A stretch of 64,000 nucleotides of DNA, from the NCBI RefSeq assembly GCF_000425725.1, contig NZ_KE384441.1:91176-155175 (forward strand), in the 5' to 3' direction. Each line of letters starts with the position of its first letter. Within the stretch, counting starts at the first letter, position 1. This document shows, piece by piece, positions 46,113 through 54,942 of this stretch. Made by a program: the position numbers and the translations under genes. The notes under the pieces are model-generated. The model was not told where the DNA came from, did no database searches, and saw nothing but the letters and a program-made list of their open reading frames with translations. The stretch is from Halomonas halocynthiae DSM 14573. Lineage in GTDB: Bacteria; Pseudomonadota; Gammaproteobacteria; Pseudomonadales; Halomonadaceae.

Positions 46113-48842
46113 TCACGTGATCAGTTCGATCTCCCTCTGTTCCTGTACCACGGCTTCGGTACAGGCGAGCGCGCGGCGGGCGATGTCGGGGCGGCCTGCT
46201 TGTTGGGCCAGCCCGGCACGCAGTCGGTGAAGTTCGGCGAGGTACCAGCGCTCCCCGCTCACCCGGACGATTGCGAACGCCTGCCGCAAGGCGCGCATTC
46301 CTGCGATGGGGTCGCCCATGTTCCCGGCGACCTCAGCGGCGAGCCCATGGCCGAAGGGTAGCGTGATCCTGACGTCCATCGCATTGAAGCCAGAGATACC
46401 CTCTGCAATCCGCGAGGCTCCGGTTGTGTCGCCGGCCATTGCCTGCGCCCAGCCTGCCAGCATTTCGCCTGCGTCGCCCCACACGGGCACCGCCTCTCTC
46501 TGGCATAGGGCAACAAGCGCTTCGGCCCGCTCGCGGGTCAGTTCGATATCGCTGCGGAGGCGGGCACAGACCGCCCCGCACCAGAGCATCTGGGCACGCC
46601 CGAAGGCAGTGCCCAATCGGTCGGCGCGCGCACTGCCAGCGGTGAAGTGCCGCTCAGCCTCTGCCGAGGCACCGGTCAGCTCGGCGACACAGACCGCGTA
46701 TTGGCGACATACAACCTCCGGGTCCTCACCGAAGAGGGCATTACCGTCCTGCTCGGCATGGCGCGGTGCGATCTCCAGCACGGCGGTGATTTCCGCGGCG
46801 CAGGCGGGTAGGACGCCGGTAAAAAACCGGGTCTGCCCGACGGCGTTATGGGCGACCATCGCCATGTGGGCCGGTGCGTGACCTGCGAGTGCCTGTAGCC
46901 CTAACGCGAGATCTTCGGCGCGGGTCAGTTCAGCTCGCGTCAGGTGATCGTTCCAGAGCCCTGCGAGAGCTGGGATCGTCGTGACGGGGTCGCCGACTTC
47001 GGCAGCGAGATGCCCCGCACGGCGGTAGACCTCCCGAAGCTCTTCCGCAGTAAATCCATCCGAGACGATGAGTGCCGCCCCGAGCCCTAGCAGGGCGTCG
47101 AGTTCGGTCGCGCGGTCGGCCTCAGGTTTCGCCGTTCCGGTCCCGATGCCTCGGGTCAGCAGACCCCGTGCGCGGCGGAATTGTTCTGCTGCATCCGTGG
47201 ACGCGCCGCGCGCCTGCGCACGCCGCCCTGACAGCACGCGATAGTGTGCGGCACGCGGCCAGTCGGCACCGCGCTCAAAGTGGTCGGCCAGCACGGGGGC
47301 GATTTCACTCGCTGCGTGACCGTGGCTGACCTCTAACCGCAGACCGACCCTTCGGTGCGTGCCTTGCCTGTTCGCTGCCGGCAGCCCATCGTAAAGTGCT
47401 TCGTGATGTAGTGCGTGCCGGAAGGCATAGCGCGAGGCCACCGTTCCGTCGGGCCGGTGGCTGAGGCCCGCGTGAGTGATGAACCGCCGGTTCCGTGCAA
47501 GGTGTTCCAGCTGCCGCTCTGCTGCCTCCATCTCGTCGCGGTTGTCGGCCAGGTCGATGGCGGAAAAGATCGGGCCTGCCACGCTGGCGGTTTCAAGCAG
47601 GCGGCGTTCCTCGGCCAGCAGGCGGCTGGTACGTTCGGTCTCGATCAGGGTGCGAACACTTGGGGCGATGGTTGCGACCAGCGCCTCGGGTGGGGCGGAA
47701 AGCTGCCAGCCAGCCTCGTCGCGCTGCACAAGGCCTTGCGCCTGCCAAACGTCCGCCGCCGCATCCACGAGCATGGCATGGCCCTCGGTTCGGTGGGTGA
47801 GGGCTTGCGCCAAATCAGGAGGAAAGGCGTTGCCTTGGAAGCGTTCTGCAAGGCATCCGGACACTGCCGATTCATCGAGACCTCCAAGGGGGATCAAGCT
47901 GCAATCTGGCTGCCGATGTAGCTGACTCAGTGTTGTCGCAAGCATCCCAGCGCGGTCCAATTCGTCATCGCGATAGCTGCCCAGAACCAGTAATCGCGCC
48001 GGTGTGCGTTGTAGCCCCCAGGTCGCGAGCCAGGCTAGGGTGCTGGGGTCTGCCCAGTGCAGATCCTCTAGCACGAGAATACCAGGGCAACTACAGGTCA
48101 GCCGCTCCATTAGCTCGGAGAACTCGCGTAGCATTGAGTCGCGGCGAGTACGGTCCAGCGCTTCCGGCTCCGAGCGACGCCCGGGTTGTTGTTTGGCCCA
48201 AGAGGGCGCGACGAATGGCAGAAGTCGTGCCAGAGTTGCCTCTTCCGGCCCGGCCATGAGCTGTGTTAACACATCCATCAATAGTCCGTAGGGTTCGCGC
48301 GCGCCAGGGTGAGCAATAGCCTGTGCCCGAGCAATCCACAGCGGCGTGTGCTGGGGTAAACCCGTTACAAATGCCTCCAAAAGGCGTGTTTTTCCGGCTC
48401 CTGCCTCGCCTGAAATCAACGCCATCGCCCGTCGACCGCATCTGGCGGCGTTGGCCCTGTCACGTAGGATGTCCAGCTCTTTATCCCGCCCGAGGCAGAG
48501 CACTGTTGGCGCCGCCATAAGGCCCTCTGGCGCAGCGCCGATCAGAGGGATCGGGCGCGTCAGCCGGTAGCCTCGGCGGCCCACGGTCTCGATTAGCCCC
48601 GTGTCTTGGGCGTTGTCTTCCAGCACTCGGCGTAATTCGCGAATGCATTGTTTGGGCCCCGCCTCGTTGCCATGGCCGTTGCCCCATATCATGCGCCGCA
48701 AATCAGCGGTGCTGATGACGTCGCCTTGCTGCTCTATCAGTGCTACCAGAACGGACAGAGTTTTGGGGCGCAAGCTCACCTGTACGTCGCCGCACAGCAG
48801 AATGCTTTCGCATAGGTCTACCTCGATATCTTTCGAAATCAT
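46113..48842 (-). CDS. Winged-helix/AAA ATPase signal-transducing regulator
   Basis: A 909-residue multidomain regulator. Residues about 1-95 form an OmpR/CadC-type winged helix (LRPKTLSVLVALIEQQGDV, ending GRRGYRL). Residues about 110-420 form an AAA/STAND NTPase with Walker A SGEAGAGKTRLLE and Walker B ILVLEDLHWADPS. The remainder is alpha-helical and TPR-like, with hydrophobic/Ala-rich repeats. Such proteins act as ATP-dependent activators that sense an unknown signal. It is divergent from the serine hydrolase/TpsB pair across a 215-bp gap and probably controls it. Base composition is visibly higher in G+C than the flanks, suggesting transfer with its neighbours. Confidence 0.85.
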   Translation of the reverse strand: MISKDIEVDLCESILLCGDVQVSLRPKTLSVLVALIEQQGDVISTADLRRMIWGNGHGNEAGPKQCIRELRRVLEDNAQDTGLIETVGRRGYRLTRPIPLIGAAPEGLMAAPTVLCLGRDKELDILRDRANAARCGRRAMALISGEAGAGKTRLLEAFVTGLPQHTPLWIARAQAIAHPGAREPYGLLMDVLTQLMAGPEEATLARLLPFVAPSWAKQQPGRRSEPEALDRTRRDSMLREFSELMERLTCSCPGILVLEDLHWADPSTLAWLATWGLQRTPARLLVLGSYRDDELDRAGMLATTLSQLHRQPDCSLIPLGGLDESAVSGCLAERFQGNAFPPDLAQALTHRTEGHAMLVDAAADVWQAQGLVQRDEAGWQLSAPPEALVATIAPSVRTLIETERTSRLLAEERRLLETASVAGPIFSAIDLADNRDEMEAAERQLEHLARNRRFITHAGLSHRPDGTVASRYAFRHALHHEALYDGLPAANRQGTHRRVGLRLEVSHGHAASEIAPVLADHFERGADWPRAAHYRVLSGRRAQARGASTDAAEQFRRARGLLTRGIGTGTAKPEADRATELDALLGLGAALIVSDGFTAEELREVYRRAGHLAAEVGDPVTTIPALAGLWNDHLTRAELTRAEDLALGLQALAGHAPAHMAMVAHNAVGQTRFFTGVLPACAAEITAVLEIAPRHAEQDGNALFGEDPEVVCRQYAVCVAELTGASAEAERHFTAGSARADRLGTAFGRAQMLWCGAVCARLRSDIELTRERAEALVALCQREAVPVWGDAGEMLAGWAQAMAGDTTGASRIAEGISGFNAMDVRITLPFGHGLAAEVAGNMGDPIAGMRALRQAFAIVRVSGERWYLAELHRLRAGLAQQAGRPDIARRALACTEAVVQEQREIELIT

Positions 48843-49057
48843 GCTGTAGGGGCCTCAGGGCTGCCTGGCTCAGATCATAGCGCACGACGCGACGCGAATA
48901 GTGCAGCTGCTAGATCAAGGACTTATGTAGGGAGAAGGTTATACCAATATTTAACCGTAATTAAACTTTACACTTGTTCGTTTGCAATCAGAAATGGGCT
49001 ATCTTCGGTTTCGAAGCAATCCAAGCAGAAAGTGCATAACAGACAAGGAACAGGCAC

Positions 49058-50356
49058 ATGACAGCGATTCGATTCCATCACAGAACAGCTCGTCGGTTTC
49101 GGCCCGGCCTCTCTGTTTGCACCGTGGCTTTTGCCCTCGCGGCCCCCGTTGCGGCGCAGGCTCAGGCTCAAGATCAGGCGCAGCAGTTCTGCGTGACCGA
49201 CCCAGCAGCAGTAACAGCCCGTGCAGCCATCACGTTACCCGACACGCCGCTGCCTGAGGCGCTGGCCGACGCGCTTGATGCGGCCGCACGTGGGGCGTTG
49301 GACGGGGCCGCTGCACCGGGGATTATTGCGGGCGTTGTCACTCCCGAGGGCCGGTGGAGCGGTGCCTGGGGTGTTGCGGACCCCGAAACCGGTGCGGCGA
49401 TGGAAGTCGGCATGCACACACGGGTCGGATCGGTCACTAAGACTTTCACCGGCACCGCTCTGATGCAACTGGCCGACGCTGGCAAGCTGTCGCTCGATGA
49501 TACGATCGACCAGTATGTGCCTGGCGTTCCCAACGGCGACATCATTACCCTGCGCCATCTGGCCAGCATGACCAGTGGCTTGCTGAGCTATACGCAGGCG
49601 GACCCTTTCCTTGATCAGTTCTTCGCGGATCCTAGTCTGCACTATACGCCGCAGGACCTGCTTGATTTTGCCTTCCCTGGCTCGCCTATCTTTGCGCCGG
49701 GGGAAGAGTTTAATTACTCGAACACCAATACCGTGCTGCTGGGGCTCGTGATCGAACAGGTGGCTGGGCAAGATATCGACACTGTCCTTACTTCGATGAT
49801 CCTGGACCCGCTGGGCCTGACACAGACCATCGGCCCTGACGGTGCTGCCCTTATGCCAGAACCTTATCCGCAGGGATTTACTCTGCAAGGTGATGCTGCC
49901 ACGCCGGCTGCGCCCTCGAACGCGACGCATTGGGACCCGTCCTGGGGATGGACGGCAGGCGGAATGATCTCGACCCTCGATGACCTGCTGATTTATGGGC
50001 GCTCCCTCGGCACAGGCAAGGGCCTGTTGGGCGCGGAGGCGCAGCAGCAGCGTCTGCGATCCTTCCCCGAGCCGGCGGGCTACGGCATCGCCATGGGCTG
50101 TGTTGACGGCTGGGTCGGCCACACGGGTGAGCTGCCAGGCTACAACACGACGGTGTTCTACGATACGACGACGGACACAACGGTCGTCGTTCAGGCCAAC
50201 AGCGACATCCCTTCGGGTGATTGTGGGGATGAGGACGTGCTGCCGGACAACCCCGCTGACCTTGCGTGCAGCTCGCCCGCGAGTCGCGTGTTTGAAGCGC
50301 TATCCGTTGCCCTCGGGCATCCGTTTTCGATGACACCGACGGACTCAGCAGAGTGA
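49058..50356 (+). CDS. Exported serine hydrolase (beta-lactamase/DD-peptidase fold)
   Basis: A 432-residue periplasmic or secreted serine hydrolase. Residues about 1-32 form a signal peptide (hydrophobic VCTVAFALAAPVAAQAQA). The active-site set of class C beta-lactamase/PBP-type enzymes is complete: SVTK (about residue 130; Ser-x-x-Lys), YSNTN as the Tyr-x-Asn element, and GHTGELPGY as the His-x-Gly triad replacement. Pairs of Cys near the C-terminus may form disulfides. The likely role is esterase, D-aminopeptidase or carboxypeptidase rather than true beta-lactamase. Its stop overlaps the TpsB start (GTGA), an unusual partnership. The start ATG at 49058 has AGGCAC/AAGGAA sequences just upstream. 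Confidence 0.87.
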   Translation: MTAIRFHHRTARRFRPGLSVCTVAFALAAPVAAQAQAQDQAQQFCVTDPAAVTARAAITLPDTPLPEALADALDAAARGALDGAAAPGIIAGVVTPEGRWSGAWGVADPETGAAMEVGMHTRVGSVTKTFTGTALMQLADAGKLSLDDTIDQYVPGVPNGDIITLRHLASMTSGLLSYTQADPFLDQFFADPSLHYTPQDLLDFAFPGSPIFAPGEEFNYSNTNTVLLGLVIEQVAGQDIDTVLTSMILDPLGLTQTIGPDGAALMPEPYPQGFTLQGDAATPAAPSNATHWDPSWGWTAGGMISTLDDLLIYGRSLGTGKGLLGAEAQQQRLRSFPEPAGYGIAMGCVDGWVGHTGELPGYNTTVFYDTTTDTTVVVQANSDIPSGDCGDEDVLPDNPADLACSSPASRVFEALSVALGHPFSMTPTDSAE

Positions 50357-52029
50357 GCACGCTGACATTGCTGTTCCAGCACAGCCGTTCCTCAGCTCTC
50401 CGCCTGGGGGCTGTCGCTCTGCTTTGTGCCTGTTACGCGGGCCCAGCGTTGTCGCAGGGCTTGCCAGACGTCAACCGTATCCTATCTGGGCAAACTGTCA
50501 TCCTACAGCGCTACGAACCGCCGCCTCAGGTGGGCCGTGTCGCTATCGGCGTGCAGGACGAGCGCGACAAGATCGACTTAGAGCGTGCCAAAAGCATCCG
50601 TATTCGCCTGGCTTCGGTGAGCGTTGATGGGGCGCGGACCCTACCGTTGTCGACGTTGACGCCGATCTGGCAGGGTCGAATCGGTGCCGAAATTACGTTG
50701 GCTGATCTTTACCGCATGGCAGATGCTGTTGACGCGGCCTATCTCGCTGCGGGCTATTTTTCCAAGACAGTGGTGCCGGTGCAGGATTTTTCTAACGGAC
50801 AGATCCGGCTGCAGGTATTCGAAGGCTATGTCGACCGTATCGAGATCAACAGTCATATTCCTGGCATCGAGACCCGGCTGGCCCCTTACCTGCAACGTAT
50901 TCTCGACATGCATCTGATTCGGGTAAAGGCGGCCGAGCGTGAACTGTTGTTGATGAGTGATCTTGCCGGACTTTCGATTGAAGGGACGTTTGTGCGCCCC
51001 GAAGGTGCGACGGGCGGCGGGCTGCTGCGCCTAGAAATCGAACAAGATCGCCGCTCAGGAGTGATCGGACTCGACAATCTGGGTTCCGACACTGTTGGCC
51101 CATTACAAATGGCCGGTGTGGTGACCTTTAACGATGTCCTGAGCCGGTTCGAGACCACCAATTTGACCGGTGTCATTACACCGCAACACCTTGATCGAAT
51201 GACCTTGCTTCAAATGATGCAAAGCTATCCGCTCGGCTCGAACGGGCTTAACGCGGGCTACAGTGTTGTTTACCTGCGCCAACACCCCGACGGGGGAGCC
51301 GGCGCGCCGGACATCGATGTGACATCCGCCATGGGCACGGCGTTTATGTCCTACCCGTTTCTGCGGACGCTGGAGCGCTCGCTCTGGGGGCAGGCTGAGC
51401 TGACGGTGCGTAACGATGACGTTGACGTTTTTGGTTCGGCCGCAGCCCGTAGCCGACTCCGCTGGGTGACGAACTCACTGCAATATAGTCAGAGCTTTGA
51501 GACATCAGAGATCAACCTCGAAGGAGCGGTGAATCTCGGCACAAACTCGGATATTGATATGGGTGAGGTGCCGGACGATTTCCACTTTGTTACCGCCGAA
51601 CTGGACTACACACAGGCTTTCAGCGAGACGACGACAATGACATTGCTGGCTCGCGGCCAATATGCTGGCAGGCCCCTGCCGGGCGCTGTTCAGTTCGGTA
51701 TTGGCGGCGAGACGTATGGCAGGGCCTTCGATAGCGGCACCATCTCTGGCGACAAAGGTGCAGCGGTCTCGGCTCAGCTGAGCCATGAGGTCGATGCTGG
51801 GCTGGCATTCCTGCCCACGCTTTCAACCTCGGCCTTTGTGGATTATGGCGCGGCCTGGTCTGACGACGTGTCTGGGCGCATGTATCTTGGCTCTTATGGC
51901 GTGGGCCTTGGGGGAGTATTAGGGGAACGGCTGAGTTTTCAAGTTATCGGCGCGCTTCCCTGGACCCGTTCTGACATAGTGGACGACAAGGGCGGCAAGC
52001 TGATTTTCCAGCTGGCAATGCCGTTCTGA
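50353..52029 (+). CDS. TpsB/FhaC/ShlB-family outer-membrane translocator
   Basis: A 558-residue two-partner secretion translocator. A signal peptide (to about residue 35, ALSQG) is followed by POTRA domains (about 75-220; VDGARTLPLSTLTPIWQGRIGA split, and VFEGYVDRIEI) and a C-terminal 16-strand barrel (about 220-558). It ends in QLAMPF, the terminal aromatic required for BAM insertion. The POTRA-to-barrel linker retains RLEIEQ. No filamentous TpsA exoprotein lies in the window. Translation is coupled to the upstream serine hydrolase by a GTG start overlapping its stop. Composition is GC-rich like the hydrolase and the regulator. Confidence 0.87.
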   Translation: MSTLTLLFQHSRSSALRLGAVALLCACYAGPALSQGLPDVNRILSGQTVILQRYEPPPQVGRVAIGVQDERDKIDLERAKSIRIRLASVSVDGARTLPLSTLTPIWQGRIGAEITLADLYRMADAVDAAYLAAGYFSKTVVPVQDFSNGQIRLQVFEGYVDRIEINSHIPGIETRLAPYLQRILDMHLIRVKAAERELLLMSDLAGLSIEGTFVRPEGATGGGLLRLEIEQDRRSGVIGLDNLGSDTVGPLQMAGVVTFNDVLSRFETTNLTGVITPQHLDRMTLLQMMQSYPLGSNGLNAGYSVVYLRQHPDGGAGAPDIDVTSAMGTAFMSYPFLRTLERSLWGQAELTVRNDDVDVFGSAAARSRLRWVTNSLQYSQSFETSEINLEGAVNLGTNSDIDMGEVPDDFHFVTAELDYTQAFSETTTMTLLARGQYAGRPLPGAVQFGIGGETYGRAFDSGTISGDKGAAVSAQLSHEVDAGLAFLPTLSTSAFVDYGAAWSDDVSGRMYLGSYGVGLGGVLGERLSFQVIGALPWTRSDIVDDKGGKLIFQLAMPF

Positions 52030-52368
52030 CCCGACAGGGGCAATCTCCCTATTTATCACAAGGTCTTGATCAAGTATGCATCGAGGCCACTTTCCCTGTA
52101 TTTCATCATGCCTTACCACCGGCTTATAAAACCGAGACGTGGGGCTGGGGGGGTTAAGGCAGGCTCTTCTCTGATGAGGAAACTGTTCTTGCCATGCACC
52201 ATTGGCGTGAGTCGTGGCGATGATCGACGTGCGGTTGTAGAGATAATCGTCATAGCGCATGATGATTGCGTTGTTTCAGGCCAGAGTGTGAGGCGTGCTG
52301 TCAGTTTGAAAGCATCCATCATCGCCAATGACATACGTGCAGGTATATGGGCAAGGAGCGCGGAAGAT
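52030..52368. other. Intergenic stretch before the patatin gene
   Basis: An open frame runs through this region in the patatin frame from 52066, but it has no codon-bias or family signal. The patatin fold and its ribosome site begin at 52369. Base composition changes here from GC-rich to more AT-rich, which may mark the edge of the transferred module. Confidence 0.5.
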
Positions 52369-53382
52369 ATGCGTAAAAAATCGATTAATTTAGCACTTCA
52401 GGGCGGAGGTTCCCACGGCGCATTTACTTGGGGAGTGCTGGATTATTTTATGGAAGATGAGCGCGTCAGTATCGAGGGGATCTCGGGTACGAGCGCAGGA
52501 GCAATGAATGCGGCTGTGATGGCGCAGGGCTACATGGAAAATGGTGCCGAGGGCGCGCGGGAGTCGCTTGAAACCTTTTGGTGGCAGGTGGCGCAGATGG
52601 GGAAGTTCAGCCCCATAAAGCGAAGCCCCCTGAGTGTTTTGACCGGTAACTGGAACATGGGGTATTCGCCGACCAATGTGATGTTTGACCTGCTTAGTCG
52701 AGTCGCCTCTCCTTATGATATCAATCCATTGAATATTAACCCGCTGCGTAACCTGGTTGAATCCACGATTGATTTTGAAAAAGTAAGGGCATGTGGCAAA
52801 TTAAAACTGTTCATTGCTGCAACTAATGTTCACTCAGGAAAAATAAAAGTATTTGAGCGTGAAGAGCTCACGGCGGAGATGATTCTGGCGTCTGCATGTC
52901 TTCCAACAATTTATCAAGCGGTTGAAATTGATGGTGTGCCATATTGGGATGGCGGCTATGTTGGCAACCCGCCGCTGTATCCTCTGTATCACTCCACTAA
53001 GTCGAAAGATATATTGGTTGTTCAAATTAACCCGGTTGAACGCAACGAGACACCAAGAACCGCCATGGAAATACAGAATCGTATTAACGAAATTTCGTTC
53101 AATACGTCTCTGTTAAGAGAGTTGCGCGGCATTGAGTTTGTGCACCGTCTTTTGAAAGAAAATAAATTGAATGAAGACTACTATGCAAATATTTTAATGC
53201 ATCGTATTGAAGCGACTGAGCAGCTGGGTGGATTATCAGCTTCCAGTAAATTGAATGCTGAATGGGAGTTTTTGGTACACCTGCGGGATATTGGTCGAGA
53301 ATCGGCTAGCGTTTTTCTCGATGAAAATTATGAGCGTCTGGGTGTCGAGTCAACGCTGGATTTGAAGCACGAGTTTTCGTGA
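52369..53382 (+). CDS. Patatin-like phospholipase
   Basis: A 337-residue cytoplasmic patatin-fold serine lipase/acyl hydrolase. It shows the oxyanion loop LQGGGSHGAFTWG (residues 9-21), the nucleophile elbow GTSAG (about residue 43) and the catalytic Asp in WDGGYVGNPP (about residue 195), so the Ser-Asp dyad is intact. There is no signal peptide. The ATG at 52369 is preceded by AAGGAG, which settles the start over the long upstream frame. Possible roles are phospholipid or polyester hydrolysis. It is not fused to a barrel, so it is not a PlpD-type autotransporter. Confidence 0.88.
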   Translation: MRKKSINLALQGGGSHGAFTWGVLDYFMEDERVSIEGISGTSAGAMNAAVMAQGYMENGAEGARESLETFWWQVAQMGKFSPIKRSPLSVLTGNWNMGYSPTNVMFDLLSRVASPYDINPLNINPLRNLVESTIDFEKVRACGKLKLFIAATNVHSGKIKVFEREELTAEMILASACLPTIYQAVEIDGVPYWDGGYVGNPPLYPLYHSTKSKDILVVQINPVERNETPRTAMEIQNRINEISFNTSLLRELRGIEFVHRLLKENKLNEDYYANILMHRIEATEQLGGLSASSKLNAEWEFLVHLRDIGRESASVFLDENYERLGVESTLDLKHEFS

Positions 53383-53732
53383 GAGACTGCATGTTCAGTA
53401 AGGGTTGGAGTGTTTTTTGGTGTTTTGGTATGTGAAGTCTGAGGGTAAGAAAAAACCAGGTAGGTGGGAAGACGCGATTCATTGTTACATGATGATAATG
53501 AAAAGCGAACTCCTGTGCGTTTGATAGCTATTCTCAGTAAGTGTATGCTGAGGGGCCGCTGAAGAACTTTTAGGCCGTCATGGGTGGCGGTTTTTCTTCC
53601 GACTCCTGAGTGTTTCATGATGTCAGCCCTTTCTCACCTTTATCATGGTTCTCTTAAGCATCTTGCGCCGCCAGAGGGCGAGCCGTCTCAAAAACGTCCG
53701 TGCCTGCAAACTAACAAGAATGTTGCGGTGGG
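53383..53732. other. Intergenic region before the siderophore regulator
   Basis: No gene is supported. It holds a weak Fur-like sequence at 53523-53539 (GATAGCTATTCTCAGTA) and a terminator-like hairpin at 53575-53595. A second AT-rich TGATAAT motif occurs at 53493-53499. Confidence 0.5.
53575..53595 (+). terminator. Rho-independent terminator
   Basis: CCGTCA, loop TGGG, TGGCGG, then TTTTT. A 6-bp stem with one G-T pair directly followed by five T, about 190 bp after the patatin stop. Confidence 0.6.
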
Positions 53733-54755
53733 GTGAGCGAGCCAATGCCGCACCTTGATCAGCAACATGTTGGTAGAGCGTCTAATTGCCTGCTACCTAT
53801 GCAAATTAGTGCGAGGGACCTGGAAAGGTTCGGTGCACGACATGGTATTCACTATTGTTTTGGTGATGAAGCGTTTGCTGACGAAACCTCTGTGAAGGGA
53901 ATTCGTACGGGAAAAAAACCATCGCATCCTATCCTGAGTGGCCGAGTGCTTGAAGAGATGCCGCGCTCTGATTGGTTAATGACGTTTTCTGATGTTGATG
54001 TGCTGGCATCTTATGGCTCATGTTCTCGTTTGGCTGCTCCACTGTTTATTTGCATTGTTCTGGAAGGATCAATCGACGTTTGCATTAACTCGCGGCAGCA
54101 CCGGTTGAGTGCCGGTAGTGCTATGAGTGTGAGTCTTGCTGAGCAGTTTCCTCTGCGTGTTCACCAGGCCGCGGGGCAGCGCTTGAAAACGTTGAACCTG
54201 TCATTGGGTGATAGCGCCATTAGTGTGTTAAATCAGCAAGCGGCTTTTGGTTCGCTGCTGGACGCCGGTAGGCCGCAGCTACATTTATGGTCGCTACCGG
54301 GTTATGTCACGCCGATGCTTGAGCAAATTGCGACACCTCAGTCCTTTGATGGGCAGCGCTGCTTGTTGTTAGAGGCAATTTGTCTGCAATTGCTTTCTCA
54401 TGGACTACCGTGTGAAGCGCGTGCTCAGCGCTTTGGTGTTACGCCTGGTGAGCGAGAGCGTTTGGAGCGAGTCCGCTGTCAGCTTCACAGAGCGCCTGCT
54501 GAGCCCCACAGCCTGGCAGGGCTGGCGCGGCAGGCATCAATGAGCCCATCAAGTCTGCGCACCAAATTTCAACGCTATTACGGCTTGTCGCTGTTCGATT
54601 ACCTTCGTGAACGGCGTTTGCAGCTGGCCTATCAGTTGCTTGAACAAGGCCATAGCGTGCAGCAGGCTGCCTACTTAAGTGGCTATAACCACGCCACCAA
54701 TTTTTCTACTGCGTTTCGTCGTCGTTTCGGCATATCACCAAGTGCTGTGGGCTAG
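53733..54755 (+). CDS. AraC-family regulator of siderophore uptake (PchR-like)
   Basis: A 340-residue AraC-family activator. A variable N-terminal sensing domain (about 1-220) precedes a C-terminal double helix-turn-helix (about 240-338; LAGLARQASMSPSSLRTKF, and AAYLSGYNHATNFSTAFRRR). The layout matches PchR/YbtA proteins, which bind ferric siderophores and activate receptor genes. The start is GTG at 53733; an ATG at 53745 is an alternative. It lies directly upstream of the TonB receptor, whose leader contains tandem 16-bp repeats that are likely its binding sites. Confidence 0.9.
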   Translation: MSEPMPHLDQQHVGRASNCLLPMQISARDLERFGARHGIHYCFGDEAFADETSVKGIRTGKKPSHPILSGRVLEEMPRSDWLMTFSDVDVLASYGSCSRLAAPLFICIVLEGSIDVCINSRQHRLSAGSAMSVSLAEQFPLRVHQAAGQRLKTLNLSLGDSAISVLNQQAAFGSLLDAGRPQLHLWSLPGYVTPMLEQIATPQSFDGQRCLLLEAICLQLLSHGLPCEARAQRFGVTPGERERLERVRCQLHRAPAEPHSLAGLARQASMSPSSLRTKFQRYYGLSLFDYLRERRLQLAYQLLEQGHSVQQAAYLSGYNHATNFSTAFRRRFGISPSAVG

Positions 54756-54800
54756 TGCTGTGGGTTGGGGCTGGCTAAGTTCTGCTAAGCGTGATGTTTG

Positions 54801-54837
54801 TGTCATTTCGCATAGCGCTTTTGTCATTTCGCATAGC
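54801..54837 (+). promoter_or_regulatory. Tandem 16-bp direct repeats, probable AraC-regulator site
   Basis: TGTCATTTCGCATAGC occurs at 54801-54816 and again, identical, at 54822-54837. The 21-bp period equals two helical turns, the geometry expected for an AraC/PchR dimer. It lies about 105-140 bp upstream of the TonB receptor start. Confidence 0.65.
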
Positions 54838-54856
54838 CGACGCCCAGTGCTAAAAT

Positions 54857-54873
54857 GTAATAATTCGCATTAC
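54857..54873. promoter_or_regulatory. Candidate iron (Fur-like) operator
   Basis: GTAATAATTCGCATTAC is an AT-rich imperfect palindrome (arms GTAAT/ATTAC), 70-85 bp upstream of the receptor ATG, where a Fur box would be expected. The match to the Fur consensus is partial. Confidence 0.35.
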
Positions 54874-54942
54874 TGATTAATCTCAAGTCTAGCCTCAATG
54901 CGTCGCCCACGCGACGGAGGCCCAAAAGGATAAGTAAACAGT

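Noticed and set aside
46333..47921. Several long frames opposite the AAA regulator
   Set aside because: Shadow frames produced by high GC; none has a recognisable domain or ribosome site.
52066..52368. 101-codon N-terminal extension of the patatin frame
   Set aside because: No domain or codon signal; AAGGAG precedes the ATG at 52369, where the patatin fold begins.
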